6,219 nucleotides of DNA, taken from assembly GCA_016870235.1 (NCBI GenBank), contig VGCB01000176.1, forward strand, positions 1 to 6,219, in the 5' to 3' direction. This document shows positions 1 through 4,930 of this stretch, in pieces. Each line of letters opens with the position of its first letter. Position 1 is the stretch's first letter. The position numbers and the translations under genes are program-made. A model generated the notes under the pieces. The model searched no databases and was not told the origin of the DNA. It saw only the letters and a list, made by a program, of their open reading frames with translations. The stretch comes from Actinomycetota bacterium. Lineage in GTDB: Bacteria; Actinomycetota; Thermoleophilia; Gaiellales; Gaiellaceae.

Positions 1-747
1 GAGCCGGAGCGTCTCGAGTGGGATCACCTCGTCGGGCGGGATGTTGCCGAGATTGACGTCGGGCCCGAACTTCCGGACGAAGTAGGCCTGGGCGGACTTG
101 ATCGGCGCCTCGAAGAGGAGGTCGTCGATCGGCACCTCGTGGACGATCTCGTCGACGAGGCCCGTCCGCATCTCGCCGTCCTTGCGGTAGATGCCCGCGG
201 TGCCGCCCTCGCGCCCCTCGGTGATCACCTTCCAGGAGCCGGCCGCGAGCTCCTCCTTGATCCACTCCACCCATTGATAGGGCGCGTACACGACCTCGGA
301 ATCCTTCGAGCCCACCTCCGACAGCACCGTGAAATCCCGCGCGAAGTCGGCGATCAGCTCCAGCTTGCGCTGGCGCGGGATCTCGAGCGTGCCGTCGGAG
401 ATCTCGACGTGCGAGAACCGGAAGTGCTCGAGCCAGCTCTTGAACGCGTCGAGCTTCCCCTGCGCGTACACGGCCTCGAAGAGCGTGCCGCCGCAGACGA
501 CGGGGGTCTGGAAGGAGCGGTAGAGCGCGATCTTCTTCTCCAGGTTGTTCGTCACGTAGCTCGTGCCCCAGCCGAACTTGACGATGTCGACGTAGGCGCC
601 GGCCGTGTCGAACAGCCCCTCGATCTCGCGGATGTTGAGACCCTTGTCGATCACGTGGGTCAACCCGGACTCACGCGGCTTTCCCGCACGCTCCGGCACG
701 TCGAGGAACGCGTGCTCGTCGAACGGCCCGTTCCCCCCAGTCCGCAT
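1..747 (-). CDS. comA: Phosphosulfolactate synthase (ComA/YitD family), 3' end cut by window edge
   Basis: The family catalyses addition of sulfite to phosphoenolpyruvate to give (2R)-phospho-3-sulfolactate, the first step of coenzyme M synthesis in methanogens and of sulfolactate synthesis in Bacillus (YitD). It is a soluble TIM barrel. I translated the minus strand and see 249 residues, close to the usual full length of about 250-270, so only the tail is missing. Family motifs in order: KPRESGLTHVIDKGL (23-37), DIVKFGWGTS (54-63), SHVEISDGTLEIP (112-124), LSEVGSKD (142-149, with a likely catalytic Lys148), VITEGREGGTAGIYR (174-188) and, near the end, FEAPIKS and FGPDVNLGNI. The ATG at 747 is preceded by GGAGGAGG (758-765); the GTG directly before it (750) is in frame and gives slightly better spacing. 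It is last in the minus-strand operon, 87 bases after the hydro-lyase beta subunit. The family call is firm. The exact role (coenzyme M, sulfolactate, or an HSA32-like function) is open. Confidence 0.93.
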   Translation of the reverse strand, partial: MRTGGNGPFDEHAFLDVPERAGKPRESGLTHVIDKGLNIREIEGLFDTAGAYVDIVKFGWGTSYVTNNLEKKIALYRSFQTPVVCGGTLFEAVYAQGKLDAFKSWLEHFRFSHVEISDGTLEIPRQRKLELIADFARDFTVLSEVGSKDSEVVYAPYQWVEWIKEELAAGSWKVITEGREGGTAGIYRKDGEMRTGLVDEIVHEVPIDDLLFEAPIKSAQAYFVRKFGPDVNLGNIPPDEVIPLETLRL

Positions 748-808
748 CACCGCCTCACCTCCTCCACCGAATCGCCCTCGAGACCCAAGCTCAAGATCCA
801 AGTCCTAG

Positions 809-843
809 CGTCTCTGCTGCGGCCGAAGGTCGCGTCAGAGACG
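809..843 (-). other. Hairpin overlapping the beta-subunit stop codon
   Basis: Perfect 8-base arms CGTCTCTG (809-816) and CAGAGACG (836-843) enclose an inner, partly paired GC-rich stem (818-824 with 828-834) and a three-base loop. The right arm includes part of the TGA stop of the hydro-lyase beta gene (835-837). In the minus-strand transcript two inner pairs become A-C mismatches, so the outer stem is the solid part. No T-run follows, so this is not a classical intrinsic terminator. It may be a 3' stabilising or processing element, or an attenuator, in the 87-base gap before the phosphosulfolactate synthase gene. Confidence 0.45.
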
Positions 844-1422
844 TGCATAGAGCTCCTCCAGCCGTTCCTTGGCCCGATCCTGCACCTCGCGGTAGAGCGA
901 GCTGCCGTGGGCGTCGATGCCGACGATCAGCGGGCCGAAGTCCTTGACCCGGAACCTCCAGAGGCACTCGGGCATCAGCTCCTCCCAGGCGACCTCCTCG
1001 ATCTCCTCGATCTGCGTCGTCTCGAGCGCCGCGGCGCCGCCGACGATGGCGAAGTAGACCATCCCGAGCCGGTGCATCGGTTCGATCGCCTCGTCCGGGA
1101 ACCCGCCCTTGCCGCAGATGGCGCGCACGCCGTACTGCGCCCCGAGGCCCTCGGTGAAGCGCACCATGCGCGCGCTGGTCGTCGTGCCGATGCAGATCTT
1201 CTCGTAGCGACCCGGCCCGAGCTTGCGGACGTTCGGCGCCGTATGCAGCAGGAACGCGCCCGCGAGGTCCATGGGCGGGTCAATCCCCTGGTCGAAGATC
1301 CGGATCTGCGTCCGGTCGCGGATGCCGATGATGTGCCCCTGGACGATCACCTCGTCGCCCGCGCGGAGCTTCAGGATCTCGGCCGGATCCGTGACCGGGA
1401 ACGTCACCTCATGGGTTGCCAC
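835..1422 (-). CDS. Class I fumarase/tartrate dehydratase-type hydro-lyase, beta subunit
   Basis: Fumerase_C domain protein of 195 residues, the normal size for a separate beta subunit (FumB/TtdB type). In this family the beta chain supplies substrate-binding and catalytic residues to the Fe-S alpha chain; the complex reversibly hydrates a C4 dicarboxylate (fumarate to malate, or tartrate dehydration). Visible motifs are an RD pair (35-36), CIGTTTSARM (77-86) with the Thr and Arg of the TTSxRM site, and CGKGG (103-107) with its conserved Lys. The segment usually written RDxAHxR reads RDRTQIR (35-41), so the conserved His is Gln. I chose the GTG at 1422 because AAGGAGG (1429-1435) lies six bases upstream and family similarity starts just after it; a longer frame to 1464 would add 14 unrelated residues. 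The 5' end overlaps the preceding small ORF by 14 bases, suggesting translational coupling. The alpha subunit lies upstream in the same operon. The substrate cannot be fixed from sequence. Confidence 0.9.
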   Translation of the reverse strand: MATHEVTFPVTDPAEILKLRAGDEVIVQGHIIGIRDRTQIRIFDQGIDPPMDLAGAFLLHTAPNVRKLGPGRYEKICIGTTTSARMVRFTEGLGAQYGVRAICGKGGFPDEAIEPMHRLGMVYFAIVGGAAALETTQIEEIEEVAWEELMPECLWRFRVKDFGPLIVGIDAHGSSLYREVQDRAKERLEELYARL

Positions 1423-1636
1423 TGCCTGCCTCCTTCGCCCCTTGGCTTTGTGTTGATTCAACACAAGCCGCGTTCAGGGCTGCCGCCAGTGTCGCCGCCG
1501 CCGCCCGAGTCACCGTCGTGTCGATGTCGCCGTCGTTCTCGATCGGGAGGACCAGTCGGACAGTCTCACCCTCGCGAGAGACGCTCGCCCAGCCCGCCAC
1601 GCCGTCGACGGTCTGCAACCCCACCTGCGCCGTCAC
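1409..1636 (-). CDS. Small hypothetical protein between the hydro-lyase subunits
   Basis: A 75-residue ORF from a GTG start, preceded by GGGGGAG about four bases away. I do not recognise the family. The first 58 or so residues use the G/C-ending codons typical of the window, with a beta-like stretch (GWASVSREGETVRLVLP) followed by an Ala-rich likely helix (TRAAAATLAAALNAA). The last 17 codons, from the palindrome at 1448-1466 onward, have noticeably lower third-position GC. No signal peptide, membrane segment or metal motif is visible. Its stop (1409-1411) overlaps the beta-subunit start by 14 bases, which favours real translation and coupling. It sits where alpha and beta genes of this family usually abut, so a small accessory, assembly or stability partner is possible. 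An in-frame ATG at 1717 would extend it to 102 residues, but the added part is Gly/Arg/Cys-rich and looks non-coding. Confidence 0.55.
   Translation of the reverse strand: MTAQVGLQTVDGVAGWASVSREGETVRLVLPIENDGDIDTTVTRAAAATLAAALNAACVESTQSQGAKEAGSGNP
1429..1435 (-). promoter_or_regulatory. Shine-Dalgarno AAGGAGG for the hydro-lyase beta subunit
   Basis: AAGGAGG on the minus strand, six bases before the GTG at 1420-1422. It fixes that GTG as the start in preference to the upstream ATG at 1464. It lies inside the 3' end of the small upstream ORF. Confidence 0.8.
1448..1466. promoter_or_regulatory. Perfect 19-base palindrome, candidate operator
   Basis: TTGTGTTGATTCAACACAA has perfect 9-base arms around a single central base. 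It is strikingly AT-rich for its surroundings. It lies 25 bases upstream of the beta-subunit start codon and inside the small ORF (codons for CVESTQ). The one-base centre suits a dimeric DNA-binding protein; as RNA it could form an 8-pair stem with a three-base loop just before the Shine-Dalgarno. It satisfies the T-N11-A rule (T1451, A1463), but its half-sites differ from the two ATAA-N7-TTAT boxes near lysR. Confidence 0.5.
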
Positions 1637-1699
1637 CTCTCTCCCCCAGCGCCCACATCCACATCCTCTCCCGAGGACACAACCGAACGGCGAAGCCGC

Positions 1700-1752
1700 A
1701 GCTCCGTGCCGCGCCACATCGCACCTGACACCATGAGCGCAGGCACGGAGCT
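1700..1752 (-). other. Stem-loop starting at the alpha-subunit stop codon
   Basis: Perfect 11-base inverted repeat: AGCTCCGTGCC (1700-1710) with GGCACGGAGCT (1742-1752), loop of 31 bases. The 1742-1752 arm includes the last base of the alpha-subunit TGA. A second small hairpin (CGGC-GAA-GCCG, 1688-1698) follows directly in the transcript. There is no T-run, so readthrough into the small ORF and beta subunit is expected. It fills most of the 115-base gap between the alpha stop and the small ORF, in which I see no other gene. It may stabilise or process the mRNA, or set alpha to beta stoichiometry. Confidence 0.5.
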
Positions 1753-2651
1753 CAGAACTCCCGGTCGAAGTCGACGGTGCCGTCGGCGGCGATGTGGGCC
1801 GACGCGCGCCGCGCCGCCCAGCACTGGTAGTTGACCGCCACCGGGTTCAGGGTCATGTGGGTGTCCGCATGCTCGATGTGGCACTGGAGCACGGTCACGT
1901 CGCCGCCGAGGCCCATCGGCCCGATCCCCGTCTCGTTCAGCAGCTCGTAGAGCTCGTCCTCGAGCTGCGCCACGAGCGGATCGGGGTTCCGCGAGCCCAC
2001 CGGGCGCGCGATCGCCTCCTTCGCCAGGTGCATCGCGTAGTCGGCCGAGCCGCCGATCCCGATCCCGACGATCCCTGGCGGGCACGGCTTGCCGCCGGCG
2101 CCGACGATCGACTCGAGCACGAACTTCTTGATGCCCTTCACCCCGTCGGCGGGCACGAGCATCTTCAGGAACGTCATGTTCTCCGAGCCTGAGCCCTTCG
2201 GCACGCACTTGACGTCGAGCCCGTCCCAGTCGGGGATGAAGTCCCAGTGCACGATCGGGACCCGGAAGCCGACGTTCGGGCCGGTGTTCTCGCGCGTCAG
2301 GGTGTGCACGGTGTTCGAGCGCAGCGGATGCTCGACCGTCGCGCGCTCCGTTCCCTCCTTGAGCGCCTCGTAGATCCGCGCCGGGTGGAGCGGGAACCCC
2401 TCGCCGACACGGCAGTAGTAGACGGCGATGCCGGTGTCCTGGCAGACGAGGTTCTTCTGCTCGTCGGCGATCTGCACGTTGCGGTGGATCGTCTCGAGGA
2501 CGCGGATCCCGGTCTTCGACGTCTCGCGGTCGCGGGCGGCCGCGAGCGCGTCGCGCAGGTCCTGCGGGATGTCCTTGAGCGCCCACACGTAGAGGTGCGC
2601 GGCGGCGTCCTCGACGGCCTGGCGGAGGTCGGTGGTGGTGATCGTGCTCAT
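1752..2651 (-). CDS. Class I fumarase/tartrate dehydratase-type hydro-lyase, alpha (Fe-S) subunit
   Basis: Fumerase domain protein of 299 residues, the normal length for the separate alpha chain (E. coli TtdA is similar). This chain holds an oxygen-sensitive 4Fe-4S cluster that acts as Lewis acid in hydration/dehydration of a C4 dicarboxylate. The three expected cluster ligands are present: Cys70 in LVCQDTG, Cys190 in GKPCPPG, and Cys277 in VNYQCWAARRA. These match the spacing I recall for TtdA. Other family motifs are ENTGPNVG (121-128), PKGSGSENM (151-159) and GLGGDVTVL. The ATG at 2651 gives a family-like N terminus (MSTITTTDL); an in-frame ATG at 2717 lies inside the preceding gene. The Shine-Dalgarno is weak (AGGACGAG is distant; GGAG is too close). 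It starts 28 bases after the flavoprotein gene. Class I fumarase, L-tartrate dehydratase and related lyases cannot be told apart by motif alone. Confidence 0.93.
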   Translation of the reverse strand: MSTITTTDLRQAVEDAAAHLYVWALKDIPQDLRDALAAARDRETSKTGIRVLETIHRNVQIADEQKNLVCQDTGIAVYYCRVGEGFPLHPARIYEALKEGTERATVEHPLRSNTVHTLTRENTGPNVGFRVPIVHWDFIPDWDGLDVKCVPKGSGSENMTFLKMLVPADGVKGIKKFVLESIVGAGGKPCPPGIVGIGIGGSADYAMHLAKEAIARPVGSRNPDPLVAQLEDELYELLNETGIGPMGLGGDVTVLQCHIEHADTHMTLNPVAVNYQCWAARRASAHIAADGTVDFDREF

Positions 2652-2679
2652 GGCTCCATTCTCGTCCTGGCGTCGGGGG

Positions 2680-3888
2680 TCACGTCCCCGCCCTCTCGGC
2701 TGCGGCGGCTCCGGCACGACGTCCGAAGACGACGCACTCGAGCAGGGAGTTTCCCATCATCCGGTTCCGTCCGTGCGTGCCGCCGGCGATCTCGCCGCAG
2801 GCGAACACGCCCTCGAGCGTCGTCTCGCCGTGCGTGTCGATCACGAGGCCGCCGTTCTGGTAGTGGAGGATGGGGTACGTGTAGAGCTTCTCCGCCAGGG
2901 GATCGATCCCCGCGCCACGGAACCGGCGGAGCATGTACGGCAGCGAGACGGCGGCGTCGGCCTCGGGGATCCTCGTCGTGTCGAGCCACACCGCCGGACG
3001 CCCGTCCGGGGTCTCGACGCCGCGACCGGCGGCAACCTCGTCGACGATCGCCTGCGAGACGGCGTCGCGCGGGCCGAGCGAGTCGGTGAACTCCTGGCCG
3101 TCCGCGTTCAGGAGAACGGCGCCGTACGCCCGCGTCGTCTCCGGGATCGAGTAGCCCTGCATGGTCGGCGGCCACGCGCCGCCGTTCGGGTGGTACTGGA
3201 GCGCGTCGAGGTCGCGCGTCTCGGCCCCAGCCTCCATCGCGATCCGCGTCACCTCTCCCGTCGCGTTCGGGTGGTTGGTCGAGAGCTCGCCGCGCGCAGC
3301 CGCCTCCGCGAAGCACCGTCCCCCGGCGGCCAGCACGACCGCTCCTGCCTCGACGGTGGCGACGCCGTCGGGCGTCTCGAACCGGGCGCGCCAGCGTCCG
3401 TTGCCGGGCTCGAGCGCGACGAGGGCGTGCTCCTCGAGCGTCTCGCCCCCGGCTTCCGCGTACGCCTCCCGCAGCGCCTTCGTGATCGCATGCCCCGTGC
3501 GGTCGCCCACCTGGAGCAGGCGCTTGCGCGTGGCGCCGCCGCAGCGGGCGACGCGAAAGCCGCCGTTCTCGCGCGTGAAGCCGACGCCGCGCTCCTCGAG
3601 CCAGCGGATCGCGGCGGGACCGTCGCCGGTGAGCGCCTCGACGAGCCGGGGATCGGCCGTGTCGCGCGACGATCGCATCACGTCCTCGGCGTGTGTGGCC
3701 GGATCGTCGTCGGGCGCGACCGCCGCCTGGATCCCGCCCTGCGCCTTCGAGGAGTTGTTCGCCTGCAGCGAGGTCTTCGTCGCGACCGCGACCGGGGCGC
3801 CGGAGCGGAGGGCGGAGACGCCGGCGGCGAGCCCGGCGGCGCCGCTTCCGACCACGAGCACGGGGACCGACCGCCGAGTCACGGACAT
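2680..3888 (-). CDS. Short FAD-dependent fumarate reductase / L-aspartate oxidase-like flavoprotein
   Basis: FAD_binding_2 family protein, 402 residues, soluble. The N terminus has the dinucleotide-binding GSGAAGLAAG (14-23) and the FAD-binding SSKAQGGIQAAV (46-57). Residues that bind the dicarboxylate in SdhA, FrdA and NadB are recognisable: His233 (QYHPNGG), Arg253 (PETTRAYGA), PRD (273-275), His342 (LHYQNGG) and Arg376 in HGRNRMMGNSLLE. The end, FACGEIAGGTHGRNR to FGRRAG, is the standard closing part of the FAD domain, and the protein stops about nine residues later. The C-terminal helical domain of NadB and SdhA (well over 100 residues) is absent, with no sign of it in another frame before the next gene. 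Where NadB has REGGHS, this has RCGGAT, with Cys116 in place of Glu, so aspartate oxidation looks unlikely. It probably oxidises or reduces a succinate/fumarate-like acid with an unidentified electron partner. The ATG at 3888 has no clear Shine-Dalgarno. Confidence 0.85.
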   Translation of the reverse strand: MSVTRRSVPVLVVGSGAAGLAAGVSALRSGAPVAVATKTSLQANNSSKAQGGIQAAVAPDDDPATHAEDVMRSSRDTADPRLVEALTGDGPAAIRWLEERGVGFTRENGGFRVARCGGATRKRLLQVGDRTGHAITKALREAYAEAGGETLEEHALVALEPGNGRWRARFETPDGVATVEAGAVVLAAGGRCFAEAAARGELSTNHPNATGEVTRIAMEAGAETRDLDALQYHPNGGAWPPTMQGYSIPETTRAYGAVLLNADGQEFTDSLGPRDAVSQAIVDEVAAGRGVETPDGRPAVWLDTTRIPEADAAVSLPYMLRRFRGAGIDPLAEKLYTYPILHYQNGGLVIDTHGETTLEGVFACGEIAGGTHGRNRMMGNSLLECVVFGRRAGAAAAERAGT

Positions 3889-3907
3889 AGTCTAGCTAAT
3901 GATGGAG

Positions 3908-3922
3908 ATAACTTATCGTTAT
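3908..3922. promoter_or_regulatory. Candidate LysR-type operator (ATAA-N7-TTAT)
   Basis: ATAA (3908-3911), seven bases, TTAT (3919-3922); with one extra base each side it is GATAA-N7-TTATC. It has the T-N11-A dyad of LysR-type boxes. It overlaps the lysR stop codon (3919-3921) and lies 20-34 bases upstream of the flavoprotein ATG. The same ATAA-N7-TTATCC sequence occurs at the lysR start. A second dyad, GATAACTTATC (3907-3917), overlaps it. Binding here would control the enzyme genes from an internal promoter. Confidence 0.5.
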
Positions 3923-4833
3923 CCGTTCGGCTCGGGCGCGGGCAGGAGCCGCTCGCGCGCGAAGCCGAGGAACGCCGCTGCAGCCCGGCTCGGCGAGCGC
4001 CCGGCGCCGCGGGCGAGCGCGATCTCGCGCTTGACGTCGATCCCCTCGACCCGCGCCTCGCCGAGCCTGCCTGCCGCGAGCTCCGACTCGACCGCCGCCC
4101 GCGAGATGAAGGTGACGCCGTAGCCCGCGGCGACGGCGATCCGCACCGACTCCTGCAGCCCCAGCTCGAGCCGCACGTCGAGGTCGCGCAGCTTCAGGCC
4201 GAGCCGCCGGAGCTCGTCCTCGATCACCTGCCGGACGCCGGCGCCCTCTTGCATGACGATCAGCGGCTCCTGGCGAAGCTCGTCGAGGCTGACGGTGCGA
4301 CCCGCGAAGGCGTGGCCGGTCGGGACGAGGAGGATCACCTCGTCCTCCATGAACGGCTCGAACCGGACCGCGCGATGCCGGCGAGCGGCGCCGACGATCC
4401 CGAGCTCGAGCTGCCGCTCTGCGACCCGGTCGACGACCGTCTGGGTGTCGTGCACCTCGAGCACGACGTGAACGGCGGGGTGGGCACGCTGGAACTCGCA
4501 GAGGAGCAGGGGGACGACGATTGCGGCAGGGCCGGTCGAGGCGCCGATCGAGAGCTCGCCCGCGACCTCGCCCTCCTGCTCGGAGGCGACCTCGTCCATG
4601 ACCTGCTCCTCGAGCGCGAGCAGGCGCTGCGCTCCGCGATAGAGGCGCCAGCCGGCCTCCGTCGGCTCGACTCGGCGGCCGGACCGGTCGAGGAGCTGCG
4701 TCGCGAGCCGCTTCTCGAGGGCGCGCACCTGCAACGACACGGCCGGCTGCGTCACCCCGAGGCGTTCGGCCGCCTGCGAGAAGCTGCGACGCTCGACCAC
4801 GGCGCAAAACGCCGCCAGCTGGCGCGTGTCCAT
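3919..4833 (-). CDS. LysR-type transcriptional regulator
   Basis: Complete 304-residue LysR-family protein. The N-terminal winged helix-turn-helix (about 1-62) reads MDTRQLAAFCAVVERRSFSQ, then AAERLGVTQPAVSLQVRALE and the wing LLDRSGRRVEPTEAG, followed by a linker helix. The effector-binding domain (about 90-295) begins GELSIGASTGPAAIVVPLLL and contains the ELGIVGA strand and a CTGGYGV-like segment (AVAAGYGVTFIS). The LSIGAST-to-DTQTVVDRVAERQLELGIVGA region recalls the CysL/YeiE/CbbR-like group, some of which respond to sulfur compounds; this is impression, not alignment. Its stop is 30 bases before the flavoprotein gene on the same strand, so it likely regulates the operon it heads. An ATAA-N7-TTAT box on its start codon suggests autoregulation. 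The ATG at 4833 lacks a Shine-Dalgarno, but a TAAGAT hexamer ends six bases upstream, so the transcript may be leaderless. Confidence 0.94.
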   Translation of the reverse strand: MDTRQLAAFCAVVERRSFSQAAERLGVTQPAVSLQVRALEKRLATQLLDRSGRRVEPTEAGWRLYRGAQRLLALEEQVMDEVASEQEGEVAGELSIGASTGPAAIVVPLLLCEFQRAHPAVHVVLEVHDTQTVVDRVAERQLELGIVGAARRHRAVRFEPFMEDEVILLVPTGHAFAGRTVSLDELRQEPLIVMQEGAGVRQVIEDELRRLGLKLRDLDVRLELGLQESVRIAVAAGYGVTFISRAAVESELAAGRLGEARVEGIDVKREIALARGAGRSPSRAAAAFLGFARERLLPAPEPNG

Positions 4834-4846
4834 AAGCAGATCTTAT
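4832..4846. promoter_or_regulatory. Candidate LysR-type operator over the lysR start codon
   Basis: ATAA (4832-4835), N7, TTAT (4843-4846), followed by CC exactly as in the copy at 3908-3924. T-N11-A geometry with dyad symmetry. It overlaps the lysR ATG (4831-4833) and the possible -10 at 4840-4845, so occupancy would block lysR expression. I found no third copy in the window. Confidence 0.5.
4840..4845 (-). promoter_or_regulatory. Possible -10 element of a leaderless lysR transcript
   Basis: TAAGAT on the minus strand fits the TANNNT -10 consensus and ends six bases before the lysR ATG, the spacing expected when transcription starts at or next to the start codon. No convincing -35 is seen. 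The absence of a Shine-Dalgarno in front of lysR agrees with this. Confidence 0.35.
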
Positions 4847-4878
4847 CCAGAAGGGTAGGCATCCGCTCCAATCTGCGC

Positions 4879-4930
4879 CGTATAATACGATCTCGTATAT
4901 CGAATTGCGGTATAATACGTTCGCGTATAG
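4879..4930. repeat. Tandem 20-base motif spaced 30 bases in the divergent promoter
   Basis: Two near-identical copies of GTATAATACGNTCNCGTATA, at 4880-4899 and 4910-4929, with a 30-base period (about three helical turns, so same DNA face). Each holds an inverted repeat: ATACGA-TC-TCGTAT (4885-4898) in the first and ATACG-TTCG-CGTAT (4915-4928) in the second. Differences between copies fall at the two N positions in the centre. Each begins with TATAAT, a perfect -10 hexamer on the plus strand. The second copy lies within codons 2-9 of the ATPase. It looks like a paired operator/promoter for the ATPase, possibly bound by the winged helix of the ATPase itself. Confidence 0.65.
4881..4886 (+). 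promoter_or_regulatory. Possible -10 box for the ATPase gene
   Basis: TATAAT, 18 bases before the TTG start at 4905; a transcript would begin near 4892. No recognisable -35 lies 16-18 bases upstream, so an activator or a non-standard promoter may be needed. The second TATAAT (4911-4916) is equally perfect but lies downstream of the TTG start. Confidence 0.4.

Noticed and set aside
139..1728. Long plus-strand open frame (529 codons) antisense to the phosphosulfolactate synthase and hydro-lyase beta genes
   Set aside because: It mirrors the codon structure of genuine minus-strand genes with clear family motifs; its product is Arg/Ala/Leu/Pro-rich with no recognisable domain. Typical antisense shadow in GC-rich DNA.
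1416..1736. Plus-strand ORF of 106 codons in the gap region between alpha and beta subunits
   Set aside because: No Shine-Dalgarno or recognisable features, and it is antisense to the better-supported 75-codon minus-strand ORF coupled to the beta subunit.
1633..2586. Minus-strand frame of 317 codons overlapping the hydro-lyase alpha subunit
   Set aside because: Same strand but a different frame from a gene with intact Fe-S ligand motifs; the translation is Arg/Pro-rich noise.
2680..3888. Flavoprotein as a frameshifted or broken full-length L-aspartate oxidase
   Set aside because: The frame is clean from FAD motif to the end of the FAD domain, the next gene starts 28 bases later, and no C-terminal helical domain is found in another frame, so a naturally short family member is more likely.
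3907..3923. Intrinsic terminator between lysR and the flavoprotein gene
   Set aside because: The short AT-rich dyads here have no GC-rich stem or T-run; a LysR-type operator explains them better.
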